Assembly: GCA_009792885.1 (NCBI GenBank)
Contig: WMCF01000015.1
Coordinates: 12,165,033-12,229,032, forward strand
DNA: 64,000 bases
Source of the DNA: Eremophila alpestris peregrina
Taxonomy: Eukaryota; Chordata; Aves; Passeriformes; Alaudidae
Direction: 5' to 3'
Shown piece after piece: positions 12,203-25,300 of the stretch (position 1 is its first letter; the number at the start of each line of letters is the position of its first letter). The notes below the pieces were generated by a model. That model was given only the letters and a program-made list of their open reading frames with translations, was not told where the DNA came from and ran no database searches. Both the position numbers and the translations under genes were made by a program.

Positions 12203-14730
12203 GTTAAGAATTCTAAGCATGAAAAGTTAAGACTGAAAAAAGCAATTTTACACAGTTTAGCAGTCTATAAAAATATGAGTAAGCAGATATCGTAAATAAC
12301 TAATAGAATACTGAAACTTTTTAGAACATAATGTAACTAGGCTAAAAAGTACCGCAGATATAACTCTTAGCAAATCTTTCAAAGCAACTTCAATTAATCT
12401 TAATTTTTACTGTAATATTTATCAGAATTAACGCAAGAAAGATTATATATGTGAGCTATTTATATGATAATGAAATTGTATAAAATCTGCACCATGCACA
12501 AATCCAGCATTTATATTTGCTTATTTTCTTACTGTGTTTATTTTGCAATATTGTAATTTATTTTCGTATGCCACATTTATAAATTAGGAAAAGCTATGTA
12601 TAGAAGATTTTATCCATAAAAGGGCCCATAGCATTAAGACTTCTATAGCTCCTAGTGTAATCACACATCAGATGTGTCAGTTTAGGTAAATTATAGTCTA
12701 CTGGGTGCTTCTTTTTCTTTTTATTTTTTTCTCTAAAAAAGGATGTGGGGGTATTTCTATATTTGTCTACTGCATCCATGAGGCATTATGTGGATAAAAA
12801 AAATCATAATGTTTTTATAGTTTTCAGATAGTATGCCAAGGACTACGTATCTAGGTGTAAATAGGTAAAACACTATTTTACATATCTTATTTTTCACTTT
12901 AAAACATTGCATATGTTATCCGAGGTGGAAATATCTCTATTTTGAACCAATATCCAGAACAACTAAGCAGCTGATAAACCTTGCTGGTGAGAAAATAGAC
13001 AATTAGAAACTTCACCAGTGCTGCTAGGTTCACTGTTATTATTTGGCTGCTGGTTTCTTTATGAGGATAAAAACCTCTCAATGGACTAAAAACTTCATTT
13101 TCTTAGATAGTGCCAGTCACCATTCATGTGTGTGAGAATGGATTCTTTGTCCCTTCTATTACCACTTTTGTTTGACTGCTACATTTTCAGTATCATGCTT
13201 GTAAAGTCATCATGAAAATGGTAATGAAAAGCATGAGGCACAAAAACTGACTAAATATCAAACCTTTTTAGCTTTTTTACTGGCTTGCAAAGAATGGCCT
13301 CCATGCAGTCCCAGAAGTTTGTCTTGTAGACTAATCAGACAGCATCATACTAACACAAATGTGAAGAACACATACATTGGCAAAGAATTTAAAATAAAAC
13401 CAGATTTTTTTCCCTGTCATGCATTTTTGCCTCTGTTGTCATCTTAAAAAGTAACCTTCTTTTTCCCATGTGCTCTTCTCCAAATTTCTAGATAGTCATA
13501 GCAATGTCAGAAACAGTTTCTAAGCTACTCCTTCAGAGACAGAAGAATGAACAGAGGGAAAGTACTTAAATACAGAGTTGCTGTGTGTCTCTCCATCATA
13601 TCAAGATTCTTCTGTGTTTTTTTGGAGAGTTCCACTGTAAAAAATATTGGTTAAACAAGTTGGTCATGGCTGAGTACATTGTATTGATATTACCTGCAAT
13701 ACCGTTGCTATTTAAGAACATTTGATCCAAGCAATCCATAATAAAACACAGTCATTTTTTTACAATTGAATTTATGAGGACACTTGGCAAGTGTTAGTAA
13801 AATCCCAGAACCATTGAAAAAAAAATAAAAATGGATTTTGTCTGAGAAAATGTCTTCAAATGAGTAGTTCATTTCTAATAATCATGGTTTTTTAGTCTTG
13901 GAATAAATTATCAAAAAGAAGTGGAAATTCTTTGCTTTGTTTTTTGAAGTTCAGCAAATGTCTCTAGAACATGTGGTAAGTCTAGTGCCTAATGAATTGA
14001 GAGTAGTGCCTGCTTCTTCAAGAACTTTTACATTCAGTGATATTAGATTTTTTTTCCCCCAGATTTCTAATTGTTTAACTAATTTGCTGGTGCAGGGGCA
14101 TTGTGTTAGAAAGGAGATTTTTTTTCCAAAAATTAATAAGTATTTTTTAATATCACTAAAGTGATTTGAAAATGCTGATAATTATATCAGAATAAGGAGA
14201 GAATTTTCAGAGCTTTCTCGGGTCAGGCTGCAAGTTAACACTCAGTTCTTCATGATGGCAACAGAAATTTCTTTGCAAATCATGCAAGACATGTCTATGA
14301 TTTTTTTTCCCTTTAAAAAATACTATTAAGAGAATTATTCTCTAGATTCTTTGGGCTTCACTGAAAAAATACACTTACTGACAAGTGACCCTCACATCCC
14401 AATATAAAGGACATGATTTATTTTGGTGTACTGGCAGTAATGTAGGTTTTCCACTAGGATAAGGTATCCACCAGGCTAAGGTCCCCAAAGAAACATTATT
14501 GGACTAATCAGTACAAGGCTTATTCTTAGTGGTCAATCAAAGTTTTTGGTTTTATTAATCATCTGCATTATTGACTACTTGACAAAATCTAATTTGCCCA
14601 TAGCTGACAAATATAAAATTAGAGGGCACAAAACCTTTACGTCATATATTTAAGATATTTATAGTCTCAATATTTTAAACCTTATAATCACTCTCACACC
14701 ATTTTTAATAGAGGAAAAAATGTACCTACA

Positions 14731-14758
14731 GTACAGTACCTACAGTACTTACATATAA
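14731..14758 (+). repeat. short tandem duplication (14-bp unit)
   Basis: The unit 'tacctacagtacag' is followed at once by 'tacctacagtactt', two near-identical copies. Probably replication slippage. Confidence 0.7.
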
Positions 14759-17139
14759 TATCATTTAGAAATATGATATGAAAGATTCGAAGTATTTATA
14801 ATGTGATTGATAAGTCCTTTACTTTGCTCTACCAATAGCCAAAATTTTGTTTGTAAAGACCAAGGATTTTGGACAAGTATCTTGTTGGTTTATCTATCCT
14901 GGTGTAAAATTTTACAGTTACATGGATATCTTAAACCATGCTAGAGATAACCATAATAGTCCTACTTCAGGCAGCATCCTGATACTCAAGTGACTGCATA
15001 ATCTGAAACAGTAATATTTTAGGATTTACCTTTTCACTAGCACCTGGCAGTGGAGTGTCATCATAACTAATATCATTTTAAAAACCCAATAAAATTGCAT
15101 ATGTATATAGTTCTATGCATCATATAGAATATGTCTATTCTGTTTAAGCTTTTGGTTAGCTTTCTTCTTAATAGTTGTGTGACCAATGCATTCATATACA
15201 AAGACAGAAGTTCTATAAAAATATGTAAATTTGTGTGTCTGCAGGACCTTATCTAAGAGATAGGCATCAAGCTTCTGACATTCTCATTCCAATGCATATG
15301 TCTCTGCAAAAATATACATAGCTTATTCTATAGCCATATATAATTAAAGGACTCTGACCTGAGACAACTTGCTGAATTCACTGCATCATAAAACTATTTT
15401 CATATTCATATCTTCTATGCAGATGATTTTGCAAGTTCTTAAATTTCTCTCTTCCCTTCTGAAACACTATGGACAGATTGTTTCTCAGTGCCTGTTTTAA
15501 TCCATTAAATTTAATTACATTATTCCAGTTTTATATTGGTGTCAAGCTTCATCCTGGTTTTGATTTTGTCTTTTTTTTAATATATTGACTTGTTTCTTGG
15601 TCCTTGACATGTTTAATCACAGGTCAACTCTACCAGAACTTGGTAGTAAGAATAAAGAAAATGCTTCCCTCAAAATTTTGCAAATTTAAGGCCTGAAACT
15701 CTTTAAGTGTTCCTCTTGAATTAAATGTAGCTGCATCTAATGTGAAAAATTTGTAGACTGCAAGCTTATAATTTTACAGAATCTAGGAAGCACAAACAAA
15801 AGTGGTCTTATGCTAATAACATAACTGGACTATCAGCTTTTGTGTATTGAGCCTTAGTTGAAATTATTTCATCGCTTTTTGTCAATACCAAGAAATAGTG
15901 AACAGTGTTCCTGGGAGACTGAAAATCTGAATATTTATGAATATGGGAACAATTATTAAGATAAAAGCATCTCTTTGCTGATCACAGAGTGCTCTCTTCG
16001 GGTAAAATAATAAAACAAAATAATGTTGCAGCATAAAAAAGGCAGAGCTTGATGAAGGTCAGCAAATGTGCTGCAGGCATTGAATTTGATAGTCACATCT
16101 GTCCACAGGGCAGGCCGTTTCCAAACAGAATTTAAAAAGGTATATGCTCTACCATGGGCATATGTATAATAATACCATACACCTTTGTTGGTATTAATTG
16201 ATGTTTTCATAGTTCTTTAAAAGTGAAACATTAATCAATTTTATTTAATAATGGATTGCTTAATATTCTAGGGAATCCATGGGTAAATATTTGAATCTTG
16301 TTCAGAAAAGTTATTCTAAATTGCAAGTTAAAGATGTCCATGACTTACCTGGCTCACTCACCTCTGCTATCTTGAAACATGAAGCTGTTTTAGTTTTCTT
16401 CTAATATTTTCATAGGCCAAGTAGCCATGAGTCGGCTGTTGTACATATTTAACTTTAAATTTTTGCTCCCACTCCATTTCAGTACATAATAAATACACAG
16501 AACTGTACCAAAGTGATATCACTGATGACTTTTTAATGGTAAGGATTGCCTGACACAAAGACTTTCTCAAAAAGACTTCATGGTTATTTCTAGTGAGTAC
16601 AGTTTGACTTACTACTGAACACACACTGTTACTTAAGGTTTTCTTATTTTTTTCTTTTTATCTGTTCCTACTTATTGTACACACTTTATAAGATCTCTTT
16701 GCTGTTCTTAGTTTTCCACCATTACTTATTGTATTAGTTATTGCAAAAAAAAATTATTTAAGAGTTTAAATCCATCTAGGAAACTTCAAGTTCAGTAAAT
16801 GCAAAAGCTGGCCTCAGACCATTTGCCTGCATCTCCTGCCTCCTGAGATGGGTGAGAGGCTCCTCTGCATTCTGTTGATCATCACAGTTACTGTATTCTA
16901 TTTGGGAACTTGTCCTGGACACTGTATTATTAATTATCATGTGGAGAATTAAAGAGCCTGCCAGTAGGGTAGCCAAGTATGCCTCAGAAAATAATGTATG
17001 GATTTTCCCAATATTCCTGTAAAAGATGTGTTTGTGTTACCACATCCTACAAATGGGTAGCTGAACCAGGGAAAGGCAGAAACTTCCTAATTTGTAGTGC
17101 CTTATTATATATATAGACAACACACTTTTTTTGAATCTT

Positions 17140-17461
17140 TCATACAATCACAAAATGTAGTGAAAAGGCCCACAAGGATCATCCATTCCAACTCCTGGCC
17201 CTGCCCAGCACCATCCCCAAGTTTCACACCAGGTTCCTGAGAGCATTGTCCAAATGCTTCTTGAGCTCTCTCAGGCTTGGTGCTGTGACCACTTTCCTGG
17301 GGATTCTGTCCCAGTGGCCAACCACTCTCTGGGTGAAGAACCTTTTCCTGATATCCAACCTGAATCTCCCACGACACAGCTTCATGCCTTTTGGTTTGGA
17401 TCCTATCACTGGTCACCAGAGAGATCAGCATCTGCTCCTCCACTTCCCCTCTGTACTTCAT
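17140..17461 (-). mobile_element. CR1 LINE, 5'-truncated 3' UTR end
   Basis: The plus strand reads as the complement of the CR1 3' region. First comes a decayed terminal repeat ('caatcacaaaatg'), then the 'ggatcatccattccaactcc' segment, then 'gggtgaagaaccttttcctgatatccaacct'-type sequence, complementary to the 3' UTR block that ends CR1 copies. The 5' end at about 17461 is the normal CR1 5' truncation. Divergence looks moderate. Long minus-strand frames over this block are frames within the UTR and not genes. Confidence 0.88.
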
Positions 17462-20400
17462 TACAGTTCAGCTTGTTGTGTTCCAAGTTCAAGAGTTGTG
17501 GACTTCAGCTGTTGATACATAATCTCAGCAAACAGCAATTTTGCAAATCATTCCCTGCTATCAGGGAATGAACTATCAGGCAATGTTGTTTGAGTTTTTT
17601 TCTATGTAATTGCTTGATTTGGTCCTCGTGGAAGAAGATAGACACAGCAAGAGGAAAAAAATGTTAACATGAACAAACAACATAATTTAAAAGCTTTCTG
17701 AACAAGTGTTTTCTTCCATTTCCTTTCTGCCTGTTGTGTTGATGGATTATTCTTTTTATCAAAAAGCAAAATATTCCATTATAAGCCATTAGAAGTGTTT
17801 TATAAATACAGTGTGAAAACAGTTGATATGCTAAATTCATCAGTCATAAATGCATACCCAACCAGCCAGAAATACAAGACTAAATAAAAAAGGTGATAAA
17901 TAGCTAAAAAGTTCCTAATCATAACTTCTCTGCAGTTCTTTCAGTCTCTTTTCTGTAGTGATATTAGAGCTGCACTTGTCCAACCAAGAACATTTCTCTC
18001 TCTCTCTTCTCCATTTAATTCACAATTCAGTTATGCCCAGCAAGATAGAACGGTCTTGTATACCTACTGATATTAATTAGAAAACTCTTACTAATTTGTG
18101 CAGTCAAGCTTTCACTTCACATTCTTACAGTCCCCTGTACTTTCTCTGGTGAACAGACACATGGTGCCCCTTCAGTGGAGGGGGCTGGGGCGGAAAGAGG
18201 GTTCAGAAAAGGAGGAGAAATGGACATTTCTGGATTTAGATAGAACATACATTTTCAATAAGAGTATTTGGCTTGTTGTTGCTGATCTTTTTCTCCCTGT
18301 TCAGTTGTCTTGGACGAGGTGACTCATGAGTGTATTTGCTGCTTCATGAGAAAAGTGGTATTAGTATTTTACTCTTCACATGATCAAAACTTTTTTAAAA
18401 AAGTGCATAATCTCCTACATAAAAGAATCAATGCTCTGCAGAGGATAAATGTGACAACTTGCAACTTAAAGCAAAAATGTTTGAGAAGGTGACATAATGC
18501 TTAAGAAATGTAAGAATTTCCTTTTCCAGGTTAAAAATTGAATGTTTTGGATAGGAGTAGTTGTATTTTTAAGAGGGTTACGAAACCATTAATTCTGAAA
18601 CATTTACTCATTTAAAAGGCACTATATGTATATATTTTTTTTTCTGTTTTGGTGGTGGTAGGGTGGGTTTTTTTGGATTTTTTTTTTTTTTGATTGCTAG
18701 TGGCGTCCTGGTTTGTCAAAGGAGTTTCATTCCAGTATAAGGCAGTTTAGAGCTTACACAAAACCCAGCAATAACATCTAATTACCACCATCCAAATATA
18801 TAGTTGGTATGCACTATGCACACCTGTCCAGATGCACACACATGGGTTCTGGCATATTCCCTATGAATATCCTTTCCTTAGGAACTTAAAATTTCTCAGA
18901 GACATCATCTCTGTTCTCCACTTGTTGGTGTAAGGTTCTGCTGAAGAGAGACCACAAGACAGTGCACCCAAGGTTTTAGGTTCCACAAATGCTTATTGGA
19001 TGAGGCAGAAAGAGACCTTATTTCCTTGCAGAAATCATTACACTAACTGCTACTTACCAAAGCTATTTATAGAACCCATTATGTTCTGAACACACAGATT
19101 CTTTACCTGTTCAAAGATTTAAAAAGACAGAATTTGTACCTCGTCTCAGCAGGCAGACAAATCAGGAAATAGAACAGCCTGGGACAGGTTTGCCCAGTTA
19201 CAGCTTAAGCATCTGGTAGCCTGCACTTGACGTGAAAGGATCACTTAGGTGGAGTGTATGCCACTGAAAATCATATAGTATTCTTGACATGTTCATTTTA
19301 CAGTTTCATTGCAGTAATTTAGGGAGAGAGAAGGTCATTTGAAAGTCTGCCTTTCTGTGACCTTCATCAACAATACATGAAAGAGACTTATGAGTCTTGT
19401 CTGACACTTATATGATAAATGAGTAGCTCAAGCATTAATGTATTTGTGAGGAATTTTGTTTTGGAGTTGCCAGTTGATATATGCAAAAATACTGCAAAAT
19501 ATGATTTAAGGTATTTTTCATTGGATCTCCTAGAATTTCTTCTCTTTTTTTTTAAACCATATGTCAAAAGATCAATACATTTAAATAAAATATTCTGCAC
19601 ATGCTGCCTCTTCCTATTACAGTGAGCAATACATTAAAGTTTCTCTGAGTTGCTGATCCATCCTGTAGAAGAACAAATTCTTCCATAAGCAATATGATTT
19701 TTTTCTTATTTATGATTCAAGCAATCTGTCAGTTTGAAAACTACAGAGCTAAGTCAGCAATAAAATTATATTAAATATATACTTATTTCTACATCTGTTT
19801 AAAATGGCCATTATTTTTTGTAAGATTTTTCAGTTATTAATTGTAAATTGGTTAGACTCAAGGACTGAGCATGAAAGTAAGAGTAGAAAAGAGGAAGGGA
19901 AAGAAGGATGTTAATGTTTATAAAGCAACGTAGAAAAAGGTATAATGGAGAGAATGTATAAAAGAACATATGGAGGACAAGAACAGACGTTTCTGGGATA
20001 AGGGGAATTTCCTGCTGAGTGCGAACATCAAAATCTCAGATAGGGCTCCTATATGGATAAGCCATTCTTCATCATTGTTTTTTGTACATTTCTAAATTTT
20101 GTTTTTTAGATAAAGGAATGCCGACACCTTGATTGCTTTAATTTAAAATGTTTGTTTTTTCCTCTTCTTTCTTTAACCTGAAAATACTTTGCTGTGTGTA
20201 ATCACCCTGTCATATGAAAAACACAACCTGTGGAGTTCAGTACTTTTCTTTAGCAGAAAATGGTGCAAACTAAATTGATACAGAACAGTTACAATGCTCA
20301 AACTTGGCTCCTTTAGACCCTCCAAGAGCCTGAGAGAAGGTTAAGAGGTGTGAGTTGATCTCTTAACAAAAAAAAAAAATATTTTGGACTCTCACATGTA

Positions 20401-21416
20401 AAATAATCCAGAACTAAATATAAATAAGAGCATGAAATATCTTGCAAATAGATTTTTTCTTGTGTTCATTTACGCTTAAAGATGTTCTGAAAGTATACAC
20501 TCTGCTTTTAACCATGGTACTGCTTTTCTGATTGCTACAGAGGAAAAACAGAAAAGAAGAAAACAACCCCAATAATTGTCTGGAAAGAAAAATGCTACTC
20601 ATGGATTAAAATGAAAGCTATGACTTATAACACATTTCTGTTATTTTTGTAACAGTTTTAGGATTCCTAATCTTTCAGGTTAACGGGAAAGGAGTTCAAA
20701 AATCTGTAGATTTTATTTGCAATAGATTATTCACAAAATGCATGCAGCCATGTCTTGCACCTAAGAAGAAAAGTAGAGTTACTTGAATAAGTTTCCTGCC
20801 AGTGTGACCTATTACCCCTATCTATGACATTAACTGTCTGAAAACACTGATAATTTTCTCTGTAAGAGATATTTATATAGTTGAAGATGGTATTTGGAAA
20901 CTTAGAATATTTGCCTGAGGGTAGATATCATCTTAAGATAAATACACAGATAGAGCAAGTATGGTTTTATTCCCTCAGTCAATAAATGTGTATTTCCATA
21001 AGTCAAGGGCACTGAAACATTGTCTGTGCCCTAGAAGTGGTAGGCAGTTTGGACCTCCTACACTGCAGTCTGGATGCCAGTACTGAACAATTATGGGAAA
21101 AGTTATTGTTAGATTATTCAAGTCCTTGGGCTGTGACTGTGAGCAACACTTGGAAAAGTGCTGCAGATCACTTAGGGGTGACCAATCATCACAGCTATTT
21201 CTACTGCCCATTGTATTTAAGTCTATCTCATCACCTCAAGTATAAAGACTTTTCCTCTGTTTTTCTCTCCCCCTCACTCCCCCAGTTGCTCATATCCATA
21301 TATTTTAACACGAGGAAGGACTATTGGGATCATCTAGTCTGAAATTTTTCCTAAACCAAAAGACCTGCAGATGTCAAGCCATGGTTACCTTGAGTCAAAG
21401 TAAAATGTTTGGAAAC
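17462..21416. other. non-coding stretch, no supported gene
   Basis: No gene seen. Contains a T/G-rich low-complexity block (18631-18692) and, at 18930-19020, a slightly richer segment that on the minus strand shows 'aataag' before a GT-rich tail, a weak hint of an old LTR that I do not call. The rest is AT-rich and unremarkable. Confidence 0.55.
18631..18692 (+). repeat. T/G-rich low-complexity block
   Basis: T runs are interrupted by 'ggtggtggtagggtggg' and end in a 14-base T run. The short G runs (three G) are too few and uneven for me to claim a quadruplex. Confidence 0.75.
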
Positions 21417-21421
21417 ACATC
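21417..21421. other. left target-site duplication (ACATC)
   Basis: Five bases directly before the LTR start, identical to 21976-21980. A 5-bp duplication fits an ERVL-like integrase. Confidence 0.85.
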
Positions 21422-21975
21422 TGTCCTAGGCTGCAATGTAAGATGTGCCCAAAGTATGTATTCTATTACCATCTTCATGGGTTGTTGGAACCAGGTGGGG
21501 CAGTGTTTTCCCTGTCCCCTCCCTCCGGACTATCTTCTGTTAATGGGCCATCAATGCCCAGGCCAATGACTCACAGGTGACTCCCCTCGGGAGCTGTCTC
21601 TGCTTAATGGGCAATCAAGGACCCATTGTATGACTCACAGAATGATATCAGCCCATTGTGAGATGCTCTGCCCAGTGGGGAGGAGCCAAGCATTCCCACC
21701 TGGATATAATCTGCAGTTTGGGACAGCATGCTACCTGACTGGATTCCCAGAGGAGAGGAGCTGCCAGATCTTTTTGCAGGATCCCTGCTTCAATGAGACT
21801 GCTTCATCTGGACTGCTACCACTACCCTAAGGAACAGCATGTCAGGTTGTATTCTGACCCTGCCAAGGGTCTTTTCGTTTGTTTCTTTTTACTATTACAT
21901 TTATTTTATAATTTTCCTATTAAATTGTATTTCAGACTTAGAGTCTCTCACTGGTTTTGCTTTCAAACCAGTACA
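21422..21975 (+). mobile_element. solo LTR of an endogenous retrovirus (ERVL-like)
   Basis: A 554-bp LTR beginning TGTCCTAGG and ending CCAGTACA, so it has the canonical TG...CA ends. It is flanked by a perfect 5-bp direct repeat ACATC (21417-21421 and 21976-21980). A TATA-like 'gatataat' lies near 21704. A T-rich segment with 'attaaa', a variant poly(A) signal, lies near 21920. No internal retroviral sequence or second LTR is present in the window, so the provirus was reduced to one LTR by recombination between its two ends. Orientation is inferred from the order of TATA and poly(A) signals. The ERVL assignment rests on the 5-bp duplication and on general resemblance to bird ERVL LTRs; the exact subfamily is not known to me. 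Confidence 0.88.
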
Positions 21976-21980
21976 ACATC
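21976..21980. other. right target-site duplication (ACATC)
   Basis: Exact copy of 21417-21421, directly after the LTR's terminal CA. Confidence 0.85.
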
Positions 21981-22128
21981 CTTGAAAGAAGTTAGATGAA
22001 ATGGAGAATGTACAGTCTGATCTAACCTTTTACTGCAATACTGAATGGTAACTCATGTAATCATTTCTAATGTCAGTGTTCAGTTTTTGACTGATTGTGT
22101 TTCTTACCTGGCAAATGGAAGAGACTAT

Positions 22129-22159
22129 TTTCTTCTTCTTTTTCTTTTTTTTTTCCTTT
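22129..22159 (+). repeat. pyrimidine tract
   Basis: About 30 bases of C and T, mostly 'ttctt' units. Simple repeat. Confidence 0.8.
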
Positions 22160-22203
22160 TATATTGTGAACAAGTCATCTTTGATATTCCACTAAAATAA
22201 AGC

Positions 22204-22322
22204 ATTTGGACAATGCTCTCAGGCACAGAGTTAGACTCTTGGAGTGTACAGTGCAGGGCCAGGAGTTGGAATAGATGATCCTTGGGGGTCCCTTCCAACT
22301 CAGCATATACTGTGATTCTCTC
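22204..22322 (+). mobile_element. CR1 LINE, extreme 3' end
   Basis: A short copy of only the last ~120 bases of CR1. It holds 'gggccaggagttgga', 'gatgatccttg', 'gtcccttccaactca' and the terminal 'tgtgattct' unit. Strong 5' truncation is usual for CR1. The 'ggagtgt...gcagggccaggagttgg' form marks a different CR1 subfamily from the copies at 31.5 and 52.6 kb. Confidence 0.88.
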
Positions 22323-25300
22323 ATTGTGTCAACAAATAAACCTGTCTAAACACATGATTAATTTTAAATCCAATTCTTTAACAAATATAACGGAGAAAAA
22401 AATTCTGTCAGACTGACAGATCATTGGTGGTAGAAGCTAGTATGTTTTCTTTATTTCCATAGTACTAGGGTGACGTACAATACCTTAGTGACCATTCCCA
22501 CCTGATTTCCATGTTTACACAGAATTCCTGAAAGTTTAAGACTATGTAATGTTTAATGATTAACCAAAAGAGACACTTACAAATCACATGTGCATCACTG
22601 CACCACTAGACTCTATCCTCACACAACAAAAACTGTGTAAACTTCATTTATCATGCAGTGAAAGTACAAGTCTGTGAGCGCCGCTGACAGAATGGTAATG
22701 TGTTTGAATGCAGTCATTCTCTAATCAAACAGTGGAGAAACCCTGGGGAAAAAATTAGATTGAACATTTTCCGTTTCAAACTGGTTTTATACACTTGTCT
22801 CACAGAATACCACATGAGGATGGGAGCCCTTAGAATTTATTATTATAGCAAACACTATTACAGATGTTTTTGAAAAGCCAGAAATGTAATGGCTGCATAT
22901 AATATGAAAATGACCCTTTCTTCATTTTATGCCTAAATTTCTAATTGACACTTTTCAGTAACAATAAATTAAAATTGCTAAATCCATTCCTGATTCATGG
23001 ATTTCATTATTTATCTTTTACTATTTGGATTTATGGGGGAAAAAGAATATGTTTTTCTGTACATATTCACCTAATTTAGCCAACTAGCCAGAAATTAATT
23101 TGTTATAGTCATAAAATCTTGACAATGAACCAAGTATAGAATATTCCCATATCACTTGCTTTAATGGCATGGACCTGCAAATTTAGTACTGTCAAAATAC
23201 CAATGGAGAAAAATTAAACCATAATAAATGCATTCTGTACCTTTTGAAGAGAGAATTCTTTCAGGATGGATGATAAGACTGACTGATATTGTGCATCCTG
23301 GCATTAAAATTTTTGATTTAGTGCTTTTCTTGGGAAGCGACTCAAATGACTTCAATTTTTTTTAAGGTGGTCACCTCCCTGCAAGTGCTGATAGACACCT
23401 CCTGAAGACATATACTGCTGGCTTGGGACTGTGATAACAAACGTTTTCAGGCAGAACTGCTAATATGTAAGAGTTACAAAATGCACCATTCAGTGTTGGT
23501 GTATTGTCATGTAAAAGGTCCTGCCAAACACATTAAACATTGGTCTTTCTTCTTAGTTTCTTCTTTCCTTAGTAGTCTTCATGCTTTTTCTTGCACATTA
23601 GTGTAAACATTCACCTGTTTCATAGCTGCGCTTGAATATAGTCTAAATCTTTTATGGTAATTCAAGTAAAAACAAACCTTCTAGATCTCTTTTGAGGGAA
23701 GGGTTATATCTAGCAGCAGATGGGAGATTAATCCAATCTTGAAAGGATTTTTTAAAATGAAAAACTACTAGGAATCTGACTGAAACTCATTCATGGAACA
23801 TTGAGTGAATTGTCAGTCTTATTCTTTTGAAAGAAGTTGGGAAGTTAGAGAGTACATTCACTTTTCATATTTGATAAAGGAAACATCATGCTATTATTGT
23901 GAACTTCATGGTAGAATAAAAGCAAAAAAAAATCCACTTTTTGCTGTCAAAATGCACTAATCTCTTATTCTTCTTACTTACTTTCTAGTTATATTTAAGC
24001 TGTGAACAGCCTCCTTTTCAGTGGATCAGGAGTGAATTATATTTTGGAAGCCCACAATAACTTCCTGTAATTAAGCTATGGGTTTGGAATATATTGTAAA
24101 TGAAAATTTCATAATGGAAAACTCTGTGAAGCCCAGTTGTCATTGAAGTTTTCCTATGGAGAATGAAAAACATTGATGGGATACCAGAAACATGTAGGAG
24201 CTTAATGTTTCACCACAGTAAACACTGAAAGGTTGAGGAATCAAGAAACAATTCTGATGTGATACAGCAAGAATGCTGAGAGATGTCTTCTGCTTGTTCT
24301 TATCCCAAGTCTTTACCTTCGTTCTATCACTAAAATGTACATTTGCCAATGATGACACAGCTTAATCTTTAATGTCTTATTTAACAAGAAAGTCCCAAAT
24401 AAAATAGAACTCATATTCTAAAAACCTGTGATGTGTTTTACCCACCTTTTGTGTAGTTTAGAAATTAAAAATCTAGGACAGATTTACAATGTAAGATATA
24501 TTTAATTTAGGTGTACAATTGTGATTTAGAATTATTTCTCATTAATTCCTCTATACATTAGTAAAGTACTTGTTTCTATCTTTTTTTTTTTTTCTATGTC
24601 AACTTTTTTTAAATCCTAGCCTGCAGACTTCTCAGCGTGGTTTGTGTGATCCTGATGGCTGAAGATTTGTTTTGCTTTCCTTTTGCCTCTGGATGTTTTC
24701 ATTAATTGCAAAAGCTGTAAAGATGTTCTGTAAGCTAGTTACCCAGGCTGATAGAAAGTATATAGTTCATTTATATTATTATTAGTAGTAATAGTAGTAG
24801 GATTAGGCATATAATAATTCATATCACATCCTTGTGCACTGGTGTCACTGTCTATAAACTGGCCATATTTCATTATAGGTTTGGGATCAGACAGAATTGG
24901 TAAGAAAAAGATCTTGTTGAAATACAAAAGATGTTTTTAAAATGAGAGCTAGAGAAGACTCAGAACACAAAGAATTATTTAACTGTGTTCCTTTCTAATG
25001 GTTTCCAAGAAGATTCATAAGTAAATAAAAAGACAAGAGGATCTCATATTTCTCTGTTGCTGAAAATTTCCTTGGAAAGTACAATTGGAAGTTATCTCAG
25101 GTAACTTTAAAATTAGAGTGCCTGTTCAGCAATAGCATCTAGTAAGGTATGGCACATTTTGTATACAGAAGATATAGAGAAATTGTGACACTGAAAAAAC
25201 TTCTGGATAATAGGAATAATTGAGAATTTCTGGGACATGAGAGATAAAGTATTGCTTCTTTTTATAAATTTTCTTTAAGGTTCTATATTAGGACTAAATT

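Larger units (their letters stand above)
9441..17139. other. non-coding stretch, no supported gene
   Basis: AT-rich unique-looking DNA. It contains a 19-base poly-A run (12184-12202) and a short duplicated block at 14731-14758. No exon, RNA gene or known repeat family is recognised. The longest frames (about 95 codons) have no recognisable domain. Confidence 0.6.

Noticed and set aside
16776..16976. 66-codon minus-strand frame with a less AT-biased composition
   Set aside because: Peptide not recognised and no splice sites fit well; treated as chance.
18700..19250. Possible old LTR on the minus strand
   Set aside because: Only a weak 'aataag' and a GT-rich tail; no ends, no target-site duplication.
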